Source: Deroplatys truncata
Lineage: Eukaryota > Arthropoda > Insecta > Mantodea > Mantidae
Assembly (NCBI GenBank): GCA_030765065.1
Contig: CM060985.1
Span: 180,050,096 to 180,114,095, forward strand
DNA length: 64,000 bases
Reading direction: 5' to 3'
The notes beneath the pieces are model-generated. The model saw only the letters and a list, made by a program, of their open reading frames with translations, was not told where the DNA came from and ran no database searches. This document shows, piece by piece, positions 39,395 to 51,278 of this stretch. A program made the translations under genes and the position numbers. Every line of letters starts with the position of its first letter. Position 1 is the first letter of the stretch.

Positions 39395-42300
39395 ATGGCT
39401 ATCCTGAGCTGGAATGTACGTGGTGTACGATCGCATAGGGCGGAACTGCAACTTTTATTGCGTTCCCATTCACCTATGGTCGTATGTTTGCAGGAGACCA
39501 AGCTTCGCCCTCACGACCCTTTCGATCTCCGAGGGTACACTCCGGTTCGCTATGATCTTGAACCGGAGGAGGGTGCTCCTGCTCATGGAGGTGTCATGTT
39601 GTTGGTGCGTAATGACGTTCATTTTCAGCCTATCACACTTACGTCCGACTTGCAAACTGTTGCCATTAGACTGCAGTTACCCGGTTTTTTCTTTTCTGTT
39701 TGTTCTGTGTATACACCTCCATCGTCTCCCCTCGCTCCCGCGGACATTCGATCTCTCCTGTCCGCTCTCCCAACACCATTTCTTCTGTTGGGAGATTTTA
39801 ATGCCCATCACCCACTATGGGGTTCGCCAAGGGCTTGTGCGAGGGGAACTCTTCTTTCCGACATTTTTTATCAGTTCAATCTTTCCATCCTCAATACAGG
39901 TGCACCTACTTTTATTTCTGATTCTTCTGGTACATTCTCTCACCTGGACCTTGCGATTTGCTCAATCCAGCTTGCACGTCGTCTTCAGTGGAACGTCGTC
40001 GCTGACACCTACTCCAGCGACCATTTCCCCTGCATCGTTTCTCTTCTGTCGCACCACGTACAGCATTCCAGAGTACCTACCTGGATGTTCGCAAAAGCCG
40101 ACTGGAGCTTGTATTCCAGCCTCGTGCATTTTGACGACCAGCCCTTCTCCGACATTAATCAACTAGTGCAGCACCTTACGTCTATTATTTTCTCAGCCGC
40201 CGAACGTGCAATACCCCGTTCATCCTCCCAACCTCGGCGGCCACCTGTTCCATGGTGGAACGAGGATTGTCGGGACGCCGTTCGTGCCCGTAGGACTGCA
40301 CTTAGGGTGTTTCGGCGCCACCCTACACTTGATAATTTGGTGACTTTTAAACAATCGCGCGCCAGGGCTCGTCGCATTATTCAGGATAGCAAGAAGGCAT
40401 CTTGGGCTCGTTTTGTCGAGTCTTTTAATCGTTTTACGCCTTCATCCGTTGTTTGGGATAAACTTCGTCGCTTCTCAGGTAAAGTGTCACATTGTACTGT
40501 TTCTGGCCTTCAGGTTTCTAATGCCACCATAGTGGATCCGGCTGCCATCGCTAACACTCTGGGTTCTGCCTTTGAGGCGGTTTCCAGTTCAGACCATTAT
40601 TCCGCCGGCTTTCGCTCTATCCAAGACCGGCTGGATTTCGACACCCTTAATTTTCGGTCTGCTAATAATGAGTGTTATAATGAACTTTTCACACTGAGGG
40701 AGCTGGAGCACGCTCTTAATTGCTCTAGGCACTCCGCTCCTGGCCCGGACGGCATTCATGTCCTGATGTTAAAGCACCTTTCAGCCGACAGTAAACTCTT
40801 TCTCTTACAGGTCTATAACCGTATTTGGCAAGACGGCATTTTTCCTTCCGTTTGGCGCGAAGCCACCATTGTCCCTATACTTAAGCCTGGGAAGGATCGC
40901 CAACTACCTTCCAGCTACCGCCCTATCTCCCTCACCAGTTGCATTTGCAAGGTGATGGAGCGCATGATCAACGGGCGGTTGACATGGTGGCTTGAGTCTC
41001 AGAAACTTCTAGCGAACGCTCAGTGCGGGTTTCGTCGCTATCGCTCTACCGTCGACCATCTGGTGTCCTTGTCGACGCATATTATGAATGGATTTCTGAG
41101 AAAGTGTCAAACCGTGGCTGTATTTTTTGACCTGGAGAAAGCTTATGACACTTGTTGGAGGGGCGGCATTTTACGTACACTTCACGATTGGAATATGCGC
41201 GGTCGTCTTCCCATATTTCTTCGGGAGTTTATGACGGACCGCGTCTTTCGTGTACGTGTGGGCTCGGTTTTATCTCGTCGTTTTATTCAAGAGAACGGAG
41301 TACCGCAGGGCTCTGTACTCAGTGTCACACTTTTTGCGATTGCTATCAACCCCATTGTTGATTGTATTCCACCTGGCATTTCATCGTCCCTTTTTGTTGA
41401 CGATTTCGCTATTTATTGCAGTTCACGGCGGACCTGTCTACTCGAACGCCGTCTCCAGAGCTGTATCGACCGTCTCTACGCCTGGAGTAACGCCAACGGC
41501 TTTAATTTCTCCGCCGAGAAATCCGTCTGCATCAACTTTTGGCGCCGGAAGTATTTCCCTCCGCCCACTCTCCATCTTGGGCCAGGGATACTTCCGTTTG
41601 CAGACGAGGCGAAATTTTTGGGGTTGATTTTTGACAGGAAGTTGTGTTGGACCTCGCACGTTTCCTTTTTAAAAGCAAAGTGTGACCGTTCTCTTAATCT
41701 TTTACGTGTTTTAAGTGGCACATCCTGGGGAGCTGATCGGACCGTCCTTCTTCGCCTTTATCGCTCTTTGGTCCGATCCAAGCTTGATTACGGGTGTATT
41801 GTTTATTCGTCGGCACGTCCATCTGTGTTACGTCGTTTGAATGCCATTCACCATCGTGGCATAAGAGTCGCTACAGGGGCCTTTCCAACTAGCCCTGTAC
41901 CCAGTCTGTACGCAGAAGCTGCAGAGCCTCCGCTGTCCTTCCGGCGTGAGATGCTTTTGTGCAGCTATGCTTGTCGACTCTCAAGCTTGCCTAACCACCC
42001 GTCCTTCGATGTATTTTACGAGGATTCGCTTGACCGGCAATATTTAGTTAGCTCCTCTGCATTGCTCCCTCCAGGGGTTCGATTTCGACTGCTACTTAGG
42101 CATTTGGACGTTACGCCAGCGCCGGCCCTTCCACGGGGGGAAACGCGTTTTCCTCCATGGTCCCGCGCTGAGGCCCACTGTCACCTTGGGCTAACGTCAA
42201 TGCCGAAGACTGCGACCCCTGCTTCAGTCTTTAGATCGGCTTTTTTAGAAGTACGGGCTCAATTCGGGGACTTCCATTTTATCTTTACCGATGGATCTAA

Positions 42301-43084
42301 GACTGAAGCTGGAGTTGGATGTGCCTTTGTTTCTGGTCACTGTAGTTTTAAGTTTCGTTTACCTGCACAATGTTCAATCTTTACCGCCGAACTTTTTAGC
42401 ATTTATCAATCCGTTTTATACATTCAGCGGCACGCCTTACAGCACTGTTTTATTTGTACGGACTCTCTGAGTGCCCTTCAGACTATTACTGCGCTGTACC
42501 ATTACCACCCGCTTGTACAGCGCATACATGACCTGCTCCACTCGCTTGGTGTCTCTGGCATCAGCGTGTCCTTCATGTGGATTCCAGGTCATGTGGGCAT
42601 CTCAGGGAATGAGTCTGCCGACGCCGCTGCGAAATCGGCGATTTTATTACCCAGATTTTTTACCTCTGTTGTTCCCTCGTCAGATTCGTGTGTTATTTTA
42701 CGTCGCCGCATCCTCTCGCGCTGGCGCGATGAGTGGACGGCCCTCCGGGGGAACAAGTTGCGGGAGGTTAAGCTTCTCCCGTTAATCTGGGGTACCTCTT
42801 CTCGTTCTTGTCGTCGGGAAGAGGTCATTTTAGCTCGTCTACGGATTGGACATTGTGTTTTTAGTCATAGGTATTTGCTCAGTGGTGACCCCGCACCACT
42901 CTGTGGGCAGTGTGACGTGCCCTTAACGGTGCGTCACATTTTAACAGAGTGTCAGGTTTTAGCTGCATTGCGTGCTCGTGTGGGTCTGCCTGTTGGCCTA
43001 GCCAACGTTTTGGCAGACGACACGCGTGCTGTAGAATGTGTTTTACGTTTTATTCATGACAGTGATTTTAATCTGCGCATTTAA
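39395..43084 (+). CDS. A6 ORF2, endonuclease-RT-RNase H polyprotein
   Basis: Intact 1229-codon frame, 20 nt after the ORF1 stop. Endonuclease, RT (FVDDF) and RNase H residues are all kept. The RNase H region has its own block (EVRAQFGDFHFIFTDGSKTE, FVSGHCSFKFRLPAQ) shared with A8 and different from A2 and A5. Confidence 0.94.
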   Translation: MAILSWNVRGVRSHRAELQLLLRSHSPMVVCLQETKLRPHDPFDLRGYTPVRYDLEPEEGAPAHGGVMLLVRNDVHFQPITLTSDLQTVAIRLQLPGFFFSVCSVYTPPSSPLAPADIRSLLSALPTPFLLLGDFNAHHPLWGSPRACARGTLLSDIFYQFNLSILNTGAPTFISDSSGTFSHLDLAICSIQLARRLQWNVVADTYSSDHFPCIVSLLSHHVQHSRVPTWMFAKADWSLYSSLVHFDDQPFSDINQLVQHLTSIIFSAAERAIPRSSSQPRRPPVPWWNEDCRDAVRARRTALRVFRRHPTLDNLVTFKQSRARARRIIQDSKKASWARFVESFNRFTPSSVVWDKLRRFSGKVSHCTVSGLQVSNATIVDPAAIANTLGSAFEAVSSSDHYSAGFRSIQDRLDFDTLNFRSANNECYNELFTLRELEHALNCSRHSAPGPDGIHVLMLKHLSADSKLFLLQVYNRIWQDGIFPSVWREATIVPILKPGKDRQLPSSYRPISLTSCICKVMERMINGRLTWWLESQKLLANAQCGFRRYRSTVDHLVSLSTHIMNGFLRKCQTVAVFFDLEKAYDTCWRGGILRTLHDWNMRGRLPIFLREFMTDRVFRVRVGSVLSRRFIQENGVPQGSVLSVTLFAIAINPIVDCIPPGISSSLFVDDFAIYCSSRRTCLLERRLQSCIDRLYAWSNANGFNFSAEKSVCINFWRRKYFPPPTLHLGPGILPFADEAKFLGLIFDRKLCWTSHVSFLKAKCDRSLNLLRVLSGTSWGADRTVLLRLYRSLVRSKLDYGCIVYSSARPSVLRRLNAIHHRGIRVATGAFPTSPVPSLYAEAAEPPLSFRREMLLCSYACRLSSLPNHPSFDVFYEDSLDRQYLVSSSALLPPGVRFRLLLRHLDVTPAPALPRGETRFPPWSRAEAHCHLGLTSMPKTATPASVFRSAFLEVRAQFGDFHFIFTDGSKTEAGVGCAFVSGHCSFKFRLPAQCSIFTAELFSIYQSVLYIQRHALQHCFICTDSLSALQTITALYHYHPLVQRIHDLLHSLGVSGISVSFMWIPGHVGISGNESADAAAKSAILLPRFFTSVVPSSDSCVILRRRILSRWRDEWTALRGNKLREVKLLPLIWGTSSRSCRREEVILARLRIGHCVFSHRYLLSGDPAPLCGQCDVPLTVRHILTECQVLAALRARVGLPVGLANVLADDTRAVECVLRFIHDSDFNLRI

Positions 43085-43521
43085 TGCGTTGGGCGTCTGT
43101 TGGCTTAGTACTTTTATTCTGTCTGTTTTATGGGAACTCTTATCCCCAGTGGACATATGACGCTCATGTCCCTCGCATTCTACAGTTCCTGACACGTTTT
43201 AATCTTTTATAGCCCTTGCTTTTAGTGTGTTGGTTTTTCAGACCTTTGTATTGTTGTTATTGTTATTCTTGTTGTTCTTGTTATTATTATTGTTCTTGTT
43301 ATTATTGTTATTGTTATTGTTATTATTGTTGTTATTGTTATTTTGTTATTGTTCTGTTGTTGGTTTTAGCTATTTGAACATTGCGGGTTTGTGTCCCGTT
43401 TTTAACTATGCGGTTCTTTTACCTGTTTTATATTTTGACATTATCTTTTATACATTGTAAGGGCGCTGATGACCGTAGCAGTTTAGCGCCCTTAAACCGC
43501 ATACCATCATCATCATCATCA

Positions 43522-43861
43522 CTGAACCATGACTGCATTAACCGCCATTACCATTCGGCCGTCCGGTTCGCTACGACGTTGAACCGGAAGAGGGTACTCC
43601 TGCTCATGGTGGTGTCATGATTTTGGTGCGTAACGACGTTCACTTTCAAACTATCACACTTACATCCGACTTGCAAGCTGTTGCCGTTCGCCTTCACTTG
43701 CCCGGCTTTTTGTTTTCTGTTTGCTCTGTATATTTACCTCCATCGTCTCCTCTCGCTCCCGCGGACTTTCGAGCTCTCCTGTCCGCTTTCCCAACACCAT
43801 TTTTTCTGTTGGGAGATTTTAATGCCCATCACCCACTGTGGGGTTCGCCAAGGGCTTGTTC
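43522..43861 (+). mobile_element. LINE family A copy A4, part 3 (ORF1 end to ORF2 start, deleted)
   Basis: A4 resumes with the duplicated CTGAACCATGACT, reads a short piece of ORF1 (TALTAITIRPS) and jumps at about 43565 into the ORF2 endonuclease (FATTLN in another frame, then ILVRNDVHF, LGDFNAHHPLWGS). The deletion covers roughly 550 bp including the ORF1 end. The piece stops at 43861 where an inverted copy begins. Confidence 0.87.
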
Positions 43862-44360
43862 GATGATGATATGCGGTTTAAGGGCGCTAAACTGCTACGG
43901 TCATCAGCGCCCTTACAATGTGTAAAATATAAGGTCAAAATATAAAATACAGTTAAAAAAACCGCATAATTAAACAACGGGACACAAACCCGCGATGTCC
44001 AAAAAGTTAAAAATAACAATAGAATAACAATAACAATAAATATATCTGAAAAACCAACACACTAAAAGCATAGGCAATAAAAGATTAAAACGTGTCAAGG
44101 ACTGTAGAATGCGAGGGACATGGGCGCCTTTTGTCCACTGGGGATTAGAGTTCCCATAAAAAACGGACAATAAAATTACTAAGCTAAAAGACGCTCATCG
44201 CATTAAATGCGCAGATTAAAATCACTGTCATGAATAAAACGTAAAACACATTCTACAGCACGCGTGTCGTCTGCCAAAACGTTGGCTAGGCCAACAGGCA
44301 GACCCACACGAGCACGCAATGCAGCTAAAACCTGACACTCTGTTAAAATGTGACGCACCG

Positions 44361-45326
44361 TTAAGGGCACGTCACACTGCCCACAGAGTGGTGCGGGGTC
44401 ACCACTGTGCAGAATGAAACACAATGTCCAATCCGTAAACGTGCTAACATTACCTCTTCCCGACGAGAAGAACGAGAAGAGGTACCCCAGACTAACGGAA
44501 GAGGTTTAACCTCCCGCAACTTGTTCCCCCTAAGAGCCGCCCACTCATCACGCCAGCGCGAGAGGAGACGGTAACGTAAAATAGCAGAAGAATCCGAGGA
44601 AGGAACAACACAGGTAAAACATCTGGGTGATAAAATTGCCGATTTGGCAGCGGCGTCGGCAGACTCGTTGCCTGAGATGCCCACATGACCTGGAATCCAC
44701 AGGAAGGAGACGCTGATGCCAGAGGCACCGAGCGAGTGGAGCAGGTCATGTTTGCGCTGTACGAGAGGGTGGTAACTGTACAGCGCGTTAATACCCTGAA
44801 GGGCACTCAGAGAGTCGGTACATACAACACACCGCCGAAACACGTGCCGCTGAATGTATAAAACACATTGATAGATACTAAAAAGTTCGGCGGTATAAAT
44901 CGAACATTGTTCAGGTAAACGAAAAGTAAAACTCTGTACACCAAAGACAAAGGCACATCCTACTGCAACATCAGTCTTAGACCTATCAGTATATATAAAA
45001 TGACAGTCCCCGAACTGCGCCTGTAGTTCTAAAAAGGCGGATCTAAGAACAGAAGCAGGGGTCGCATTTTTCGGCATCGACGTTAGCCCAAGGTGGCTGT
45101 GGGCCTCAGCGCGCGACCATGGAGGAAAACGCGTTTCCCCTCGGGTAAGGGCCGGCGCTGGCGTAACGTCCAAATGCCGAAGTAGCAGTCGAAATCGAAC
45201 CCCTGGAGGGAGCAATGCAGAGGAGCGAACTAAATATGGCCGATCAAGCGAATCCTCGTAAAATGTGGGGAAGGACGGGTGGTCAGGCAAGCTGGAGAGT
45301 CGACAGGCATAGCTGCACAAGAGCAT
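44361..45326 (-). pseudogene. A7 ORF2 C-terminal fragment
   Basis: RNase H portion of ORF2: FIYTDRSKTD (the catalytic-site TDGS has become TDRS), YTAELFS, CTDSLSALQ and WIPGHVGISGNESAD. The frame ends abnormally after LRIGHC. The following CGQC-to-RHILTEC segment is still readable in another frame down to 44203. Confidence 0.85.
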
Positions 45327-45328
45327 CT

Positions 45329-45340
45329 CACGCCTGAAGG
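45329..45340. repeat. Target-site duplication of A8, left copy
   Basis: CACGCCTGAAGG within the inverted copy, repeated at 47832-47843. Confidence 0.9.
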
Positions 45341-47831
45341 CGGGCGGTTGACATGGTGGCTTGAGTCTCAGAAACTTCTAGCGAACGCTCAGTGCGGGTT
45401 TCGTCGCTATCGCTCTACCGTCGACCATCTGGTGTCCTTGTCAACGCATATTATGAATGGATTTCTGAGAAAGTGTCAAACCGTGGCTGTATTTTTTGAC
45501 CTGGAGAAAGCTTATGACACTTGTTGGAGGGGCGGCATTTTACGTACACTTCACGATTGGAATATCCGCGGTCGTCTTCCCATATTTCTTCGGGAGTTTA
45601 TGACGGACCGCGTCTTTCGTGTACGTGTGGGCTCGGTTTTATCTCGTCGTTTTATTCAAGAGAACGGAGTACCGCAGGGCTCTGTACTCAGTGTCACACT
45701 TTTTGCGATTGCTATCAACCCCATTGTTGATTGTATTCCACCTGGCATTTCATCGTCCCTTTTTGTTGACGATTTCGCTATTTATTGTAGTTCACGGCCG
45801 ACCTGTCTACTCGAACGCCGTCTCCAGAGCTGTATCGACCGTCTCTACGCCTGGAGTAACGCCAACGGCTTTAATTTCTCCGCCGAGAAATCCGTCTGCA
45901 TCAACTTTTGGCGCCGGAAGTATTTCCCTCCGCCCTCTCTCCATCTTGGGCCAGGGATACTTCCGTTTGCAGACGAGGCGAAATTTTTGGGGTTGATTTT
46001 TGACAGGAAGTTGTGTTGGACCTCGCACGTTTCCTTTTTAAAAGCAAAGTGTGACCGTTCTCTTAATATTTTACGTGTTTTAAGTGGCACATCCTGGGGA
46101 GCTGATCGGACCGTCCTTCTTCGCCTTTATCACTCTTTGGTCCGATCCAAGCTTGATTACGGGTGTATTGTTTATTCGTCGGCACGTCCATCTGTGTTAC
46201 GTCGATTGAATGCCATTCACCATCGTGGCATAAGAGTCGCTACAGGGGCCTTTCCAACCAGCCCTGTTTTTAGCCTGTATGCTGAAGCTGCAGAGCCTCC
46301 GCTGTCCTTCAGGCGTGAGATGCTCTTGTGCAGCTATGCTTGTCGACTCTCAAGCTTGCCTGACCACCCGTCCTTCGAGTTATTTTTCGAGGAGTCACTT
46401 GATCGTCACTATTTTATTAGCTCCTCTGCTTTGCTCCCACCAGGGGTTCGCTTTCGACAGCTCCTTCGGCATTTAGACGTTCCGCCAGCGCCGGCCCTTC
46501 CACGGGGGGAAACGCGTTTTCCTCCATGGTCTCGCGCTGAGGCCCACTGTCACCTTGGGCTAACGTCGATGCCGAAGACTGAGACCCCTGCTTCAGTCTT
46601 TAGATCGGCTTTTTTAGAAGTACGGGCTCAATTCGGAGACTTCCATTTTATCTTTACCGATGGATCTAAGACTGAAGCTGGCGTTGGATGTGCCTTTGTT
46701 TCTGGTCACTGTAGTTTTAAGTTTCGTTTACCTGGACAATGTTCAATTTTTACCGCCGAACTTTTTAGCATTTATCAATCTATTTTATACATTCAGCGGC
46801 ACGCCTTACAGCACTGTTTTATTTGTACGGACTCTCTGAGTGCCCTTCAGACTATTACTGCGCTGTACCATTACCACCCGCTTGTACATGGCATACATGA
46901 CCTGCTCCACTCGCTTGGTGTCACTGGCATCAGCGTGTCCTTCATGTGGATTCCAGGTCATGTGGGCATCTCAGGTAATGAGTCTGCCGACGCCGCTGCG
47001 AAATCGGCGATTTTATTACCCAGATTTTTTACTTCTGTTGTTCCCTCGTCAGATTCGTGTGTTATTTTACGTCGCCGCATCCTCTCGCGCTGGCGCGATG
47101 AGTGGACGGCCCTCCGGGGGAACAAGTTGCGGGAGGTTAAGCCTCTCCCGTTAATCTGGGGTACCTCTTCTCGTTCTTTACGTCGGGAAGAGGTACTTTT
47201 AGCCCGTTTACGAATTGGACATTGTCGTTTTAGTCATAGTTACCTGCTCAGTGGTGATCCCGCTCCGCTGTGTCAGCAGTGTGACGTGCCCTTAACGGTG
47301 CGTCACATTTTAACTGAGTGTCAAGTTTTAGCTCCACTGCGCGTTCGCCTGGGTCTGCCTGTTGGCATAGCCAACGTTTTGGCAGACGACGCGCATGCTG
47401 TAGAATGTCTTTTACGTTTTATCAGTGACATTGATTTTAATTGTCGCATTTGATGCGCTGAGCGTCTTTTAGCTTTGTTATTTTACTCTGTATGTTTTCA
47501 TAGGAACTTACTCCCCAGTGACAAATGGCGCTCATGTCCCGCATTCTACAGTTCTTGACACGTTTTAATCTTTTATTGGCTATGCTTTTAGTGTGTTGGT
47601 TTTTGAGATATATTTATTGTTATCATTGTTGTTATTTTTATTATTGTTATTGTTATTGTTATTCTATTGTTAGTTTTAACTTTTTGGACATCGCGGGTTT
47701 GTGTACCGTTTTTTAATTATGCGGTTTTTTTACCTTTTATATTTTGACTTTATATTTTACACATTGAAAGGGCGCTGATGACCCTAGCAGTTTAGCGCCC
47801 TTAAACCGCATATCATCATCATCATCATCAT
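45341..47831 (+). mobile_element. LINE family A copy A8, 5'-truncated, young
   Basis: Typical 5'-truncated LINE insertion: it starts mid-RT (CGGGCGGTTGACATGG) and runs to the (ATC)n tail, inside the inverted copy, with a clean 12-bp duplication. The coding part is fully open, which points to a recent event. Confidence 0.92.
45342..47453 (+). pseudogene. A8 ORF2 C-terminal part (RT-RNase H)
   Basis: Uninterrupted frame from the truncation point (GRLTWWLESQ) to the stop at 47453. Contains FFDLEKAYD, NGVPQGSVLS, FVDDF, RNase H and CQQCDVPLTVRHILTEC. The RNase H block matches A6. The C-terminus ends DIDFNCRI rather than DSDFNLRI. It lacks the endonuclease, and the first codons belong to the target. 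Confidence 0.88.
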
Positions 47832-47843
47832 CATCACGCCTGA
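47832..47843. repeat. Target-site duplication of A8, right copy
   Basis: CACGCCTGAAGG, matching 45329-45340. Confidence 0.9.
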
Positions 47844-50386
47844 AGGACAGCGGTGGCTCTGCAGCTTCAGCATACAGGCTAAGAACAGGGCTGGTTGGAA
47901 AGGCCCCTGTAGCGACTCTTATGCCACGATGGTGAATGGCATTCAATCGACGTAACACAGATGGACGTGCCGACGAATAAACAATACACCCGTAATCAAG
48001 CTTGGATCGGACCAAAGAGCGATAAAGGCGAAGAAGGACGGTCCGATCAGCTCCCCAGGATGTGCCACTTAAAGCGCGTAAAATATTAAGAGAACGGTCA
48101 CACTTTGCTTTTAAAAAGGAAACGTGCGAGGTCCAACACAACTTCCTATCAAAAATCAACCTCAAAAATTTCGCCTCGTCTGCAAACGGAAGTATCCATA
48201 GCCCAAGATGGAGAGAGGGCGGAGGGAAATAGTTCCGGCGCCAGAAGTTGATGCAGACGGATTTCTCGGCGGAGAAATTAAAGCCGTTGGCGTTACTCCA
48301 GGCGTAGAGACGGTCGATACAGCTCTGGAGACGGCGTTCGAGTAGACAGGTCCGCCGTGAACTGCAATAAATAGCGAAATCGTCAACAAAAAGGGACGAT
48401 GAAATGCCAGGTGGAATACAAGCAACAATGGGGTTGATAGGAATTGCAAAAAGTGTGACACTGAGTACAGAGCCCTGCGGTACTCCGTTCTCTTGAATAA
48501 AACGACGAGATAAAACCGAGCCCACACGTACACGAAAGACGCGGTCCGTCATAAACTCCCGAAGAAATATGGGAAGACGACCGCGTAAATTCCAATCGTG
48601 AAGTGTACGTAAAATGCCGCCCCTCCAGCAAGTGTCATAAGCTTTCTCCAGGTCAAAAAATACAGCCACGGTTTGACTTTTTCTCAGAAATCCATTCATA
48701 ATATGCGTCGACAAGGACACTAGATGGTCGACGGTAGAGCGATAGCGACGAAACCCGCACTGAGCGTTCGCTAGAAGTTTCTGAGACTCAAGCCACCATG
48801 TCAACCGCCCGTTGATCATGCGCTCCATCACCTTGCAAATGCAACTGGTGAGGGAGATAGGGCGGTAGCTGGAAGGTAGTTGGCGATCCTTCCCAGGCTT
48901 AAGTATAGGGACAATGGTGGCTTCGCGCCAAACGGAAGGAAAAATGCCGTCTTGCCAAATACGGTTATAGACCTGTAAGAGAAATAGTTTACTGTCGGCT
49001 GAAAGGTTCTTTAACGTCAGGACATGAATGCCGTCCGGCCCAGGAGCGGAGTGCCGAGAGCAATAAAGAGCGTGCTCCAGCTCCCTCATTGTGAAGAGTT
49101 CGTTATAGCATTCATCATTAGCAGACCGAAAAGTATATGATGGGGAATCCAGCCGGTCTTTAATAGAGCGAAAGCCGGCGGAATAATGGTCTTAATTGGA
49201 AACCGCCTCAAAGGCAGCACCCAGAGTGTTAGCGATTGCAGCCGGATCCACTATGGTGGCATTAGAAACCTGAAGGCCAGAAACAGTACAATGTGACACT
49301 TTACCTGAGAAGCGACGAGTTTATCCCAAACAACGGATGAAGGCGTAAAACGATTAAAAGACTCGACAAAACGAGCCCAAGATGCCTTCTTGCTATCCTA
49401 AATAATGCGACGAGCCCTGGCGCGCGATTGTTTAAAAGTCATCAAATTATCAAGTGTAGGGCGTCGCCGAAACACCCTAAGTGTAGTTCTACAGGCACGA
49501 ACGGCGTCCCGACAATCCTCGTTCCACCACGGAACAGGTGGACGCCGAGGTTGGGAGGATGAATGGGTATTGCGCGTTCGGCGGCAGAGAAAATAATAGA
49601 CGTAAGGTGCTGCACTAGTTGGTTAATGTCGGAGAAGGGCTGGTCGTCAAAATGCACGAGGCTGGAATACAAGCTCCAGTTGGCTTTTGCGAATATCCAG
49701 GTAGGTACTCTGGAATGCTGTACGTGGTGCGACAGAAGAGAAACGATGCAGGGGTAATGGTCGCTGGAGTAGGGGTCAGCGACTACGTTCCACTGAAGAC
49801 GACGTGCAAGCTGGAGTGAGCAAATGGCAAGGTCCAGGTGAGAGAATGTACCAGAAGAATCAGAAATAAAAGTAGGTGCACCTGTATTGAGTATGGAAAG
49901 ATTGAACTGATAAAAAATGTCGGAAAGAAAAGTTCCTCTCGCACAAGCCCTTGGCGAACCCCACAGTGGGTGATGGGCATTAAAATCTCCCAACAGAAGA
50001 AATGGTGTTGGGAGAGCGGACAGGAGAGCTCGAATGTCCGCGGGAGCGAGGGGAGATGACGGAGGTGAATATACAGAGCAAACAGAAAACTAAAAGCCGG
50101 GTAAGTGATGGCGAACGGCAACAGCTTGCAAGTCGGATGTAAGTGTGATAGTTTGAAAATGAACGTCGCTACGCATCGAAATCATGACACCACCATGAGC
50201 AGGAGTACCCTCCTCCGGTTCAAGGTCGTAGCGAACCGGAGTATATCCTCGGAGATCAAAAGGATCGTGAGGGCGAAGCTTAGTTTCCTGCAAACATACG
50301 ACCATAGGCGAATGGGAACGCAATAAAAGTTGCAGTTCCGCCCTATGCGATCGTACACCACGTACATTCCAGGTCAGGATAGCCAT
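47844..50386 (-). pseudogene. Inverted copy ORF2, endonuclease and RT (broken)
   Basis: Starts MAILTWNVRG at 50386. Endonuclease is open to 50090, where a Leu codon is TAG. It is readable again from 49993 (GDFNAHHPLWGS) to about 49560, then shifts frame. The RT is open from 49089 to 47844 (SAPGPDGIH, FFDLEKAYD, FVDDF). The frame then reads into the A8 tail by chance. Confidence 0.87.
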
Positions 50387-50406
50387 GAATAAAAGGGATA
50401 AACGGT

Positions 50407-51278
50407 CTACTTAGAAGGGCGGCTTAAAAGAATCTTTTGCTTAACCTTTGGGCTCGGGCTTTCTGTATGGAGTTGGTCAGACTCCATAGCTTCCTCGGAG
50501 GGAGGGCCCACGCGCTCAGTGCCAGAAACCGATTCAAGCGCCGTGAATCGGTTCTGGGTGGCGATGGGTGAGGGGTGCCGCTGAGCGCGGCTTGTCCCAG
50601 GACCTTCCTGGGACAGCGACCTCCGAGGAGGAGAAGGTGAACCTTTGTTACCGCGCGCACGCGGAGGGTCTTTCAAAAAATCTTCCCTACGTAGTTTCTG
50701 CTTGGGTTTCTTTTCAGCGGCTTGCGACTTCATTGACTTTGGACAAGGTTTATACGGCTTGGTAACAGTAGCTTTAATGGACGGCCGGATGGTAGTGGCG
50801 GTTAATCCAGTCATGGTCCAGGTCTGAGTTTCGGCATCTACTCGTGGTACTGGCGAGGCAACAACAGAACTAAAGGTGCCAGATCGCAGGAGTGAAGGTT
50901 GGCGCGCATGGTAACGCCTCCGGGGTTCAGTGAAGGAGAGTTTTTGCTTTACCCGGATCTCCTGGATCGCCTTCTCGTCCAAGTACTGCGGACAGTCGGC
51001 AAACGAAGCAGAATGAGACCCTTTACAATTAACGCAGACGGGGGCTGTTGAACAGGTACCTTCGTGTGAGGGCTGGCTACATGTTGCACAGATGTTAACG
51101 GCACTCTTACAGGAGACTTGCGTATGCCCAAAACGTTGGCATTTAAAACAACGCAGAGGTCTAGGAATATAAGGCCTCACAGAAATCCGTTCGTACCCTG
51201 CGGAAATGCTCGTGGGCAGATCGACGCCATCAAATGTAATAAACAGGGTACGAGTGGGTACCAATACGCCGTCGCGTT
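50407..51278 (-). pseudogene. Inverted copy ORF1, C-terminal two thirds
   Basis: Open from the truncation point (VLVPTRTLF) through the three zinc knuckles to VILSRPSK-like LLSRPSK at 50407. It lacks about the first 140 residues. 20 nt separate its stop from ORF2. Confidence 0.87.

Larger units (their letters stand above)
37450..43521 (+). mobile_element. LINE family A copy A6, complete, coding-intact
   Basis: Complete copy inserted into A4 with a perfect 13-bp duplication. 5' module, 635-bp 5' UTR, intact ORF1 and ORF2, a long T/TTG/TTA-rich microsatellite in the 3' UTR, double stem-loop and a short (ATC)n tail. The ORF1 N-terminus belongs to a different subfamily from A2. Confidence 0.95.
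43862..45340 (-). mobile_element. Inverted LINE family A copy A7, 3' part
   Basis: Minus-strand copy entering from its 3' tail (43862). Double stem-loop, 3' UTR and RNase H end of ORF2 follow. ORF2 is open from 45326 to about 44430, then broken near the HCVFSH motif, where about 20 bp are replaced. It is cut at 45340 by A8 and continues at 47844. Confidence 0.88.
47832..51278 (-). mobile_element. Inverted LINE family A copy A7, 5' part
   Basis: Continuation of the minus-strand copy after A8, from the duplicated CACGCCTGAAGG through RT, endonuclease and ORF1 to a truncation inside ORF1 at 51278. It is older than A8: ORF2 has a nonsense codon at 50090-50092 and frameshifts near 49560 and 49318, among others. 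The 5' end meets a plus-strand fragment with a short microhomology and no duplication. Confidence 0.88.
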
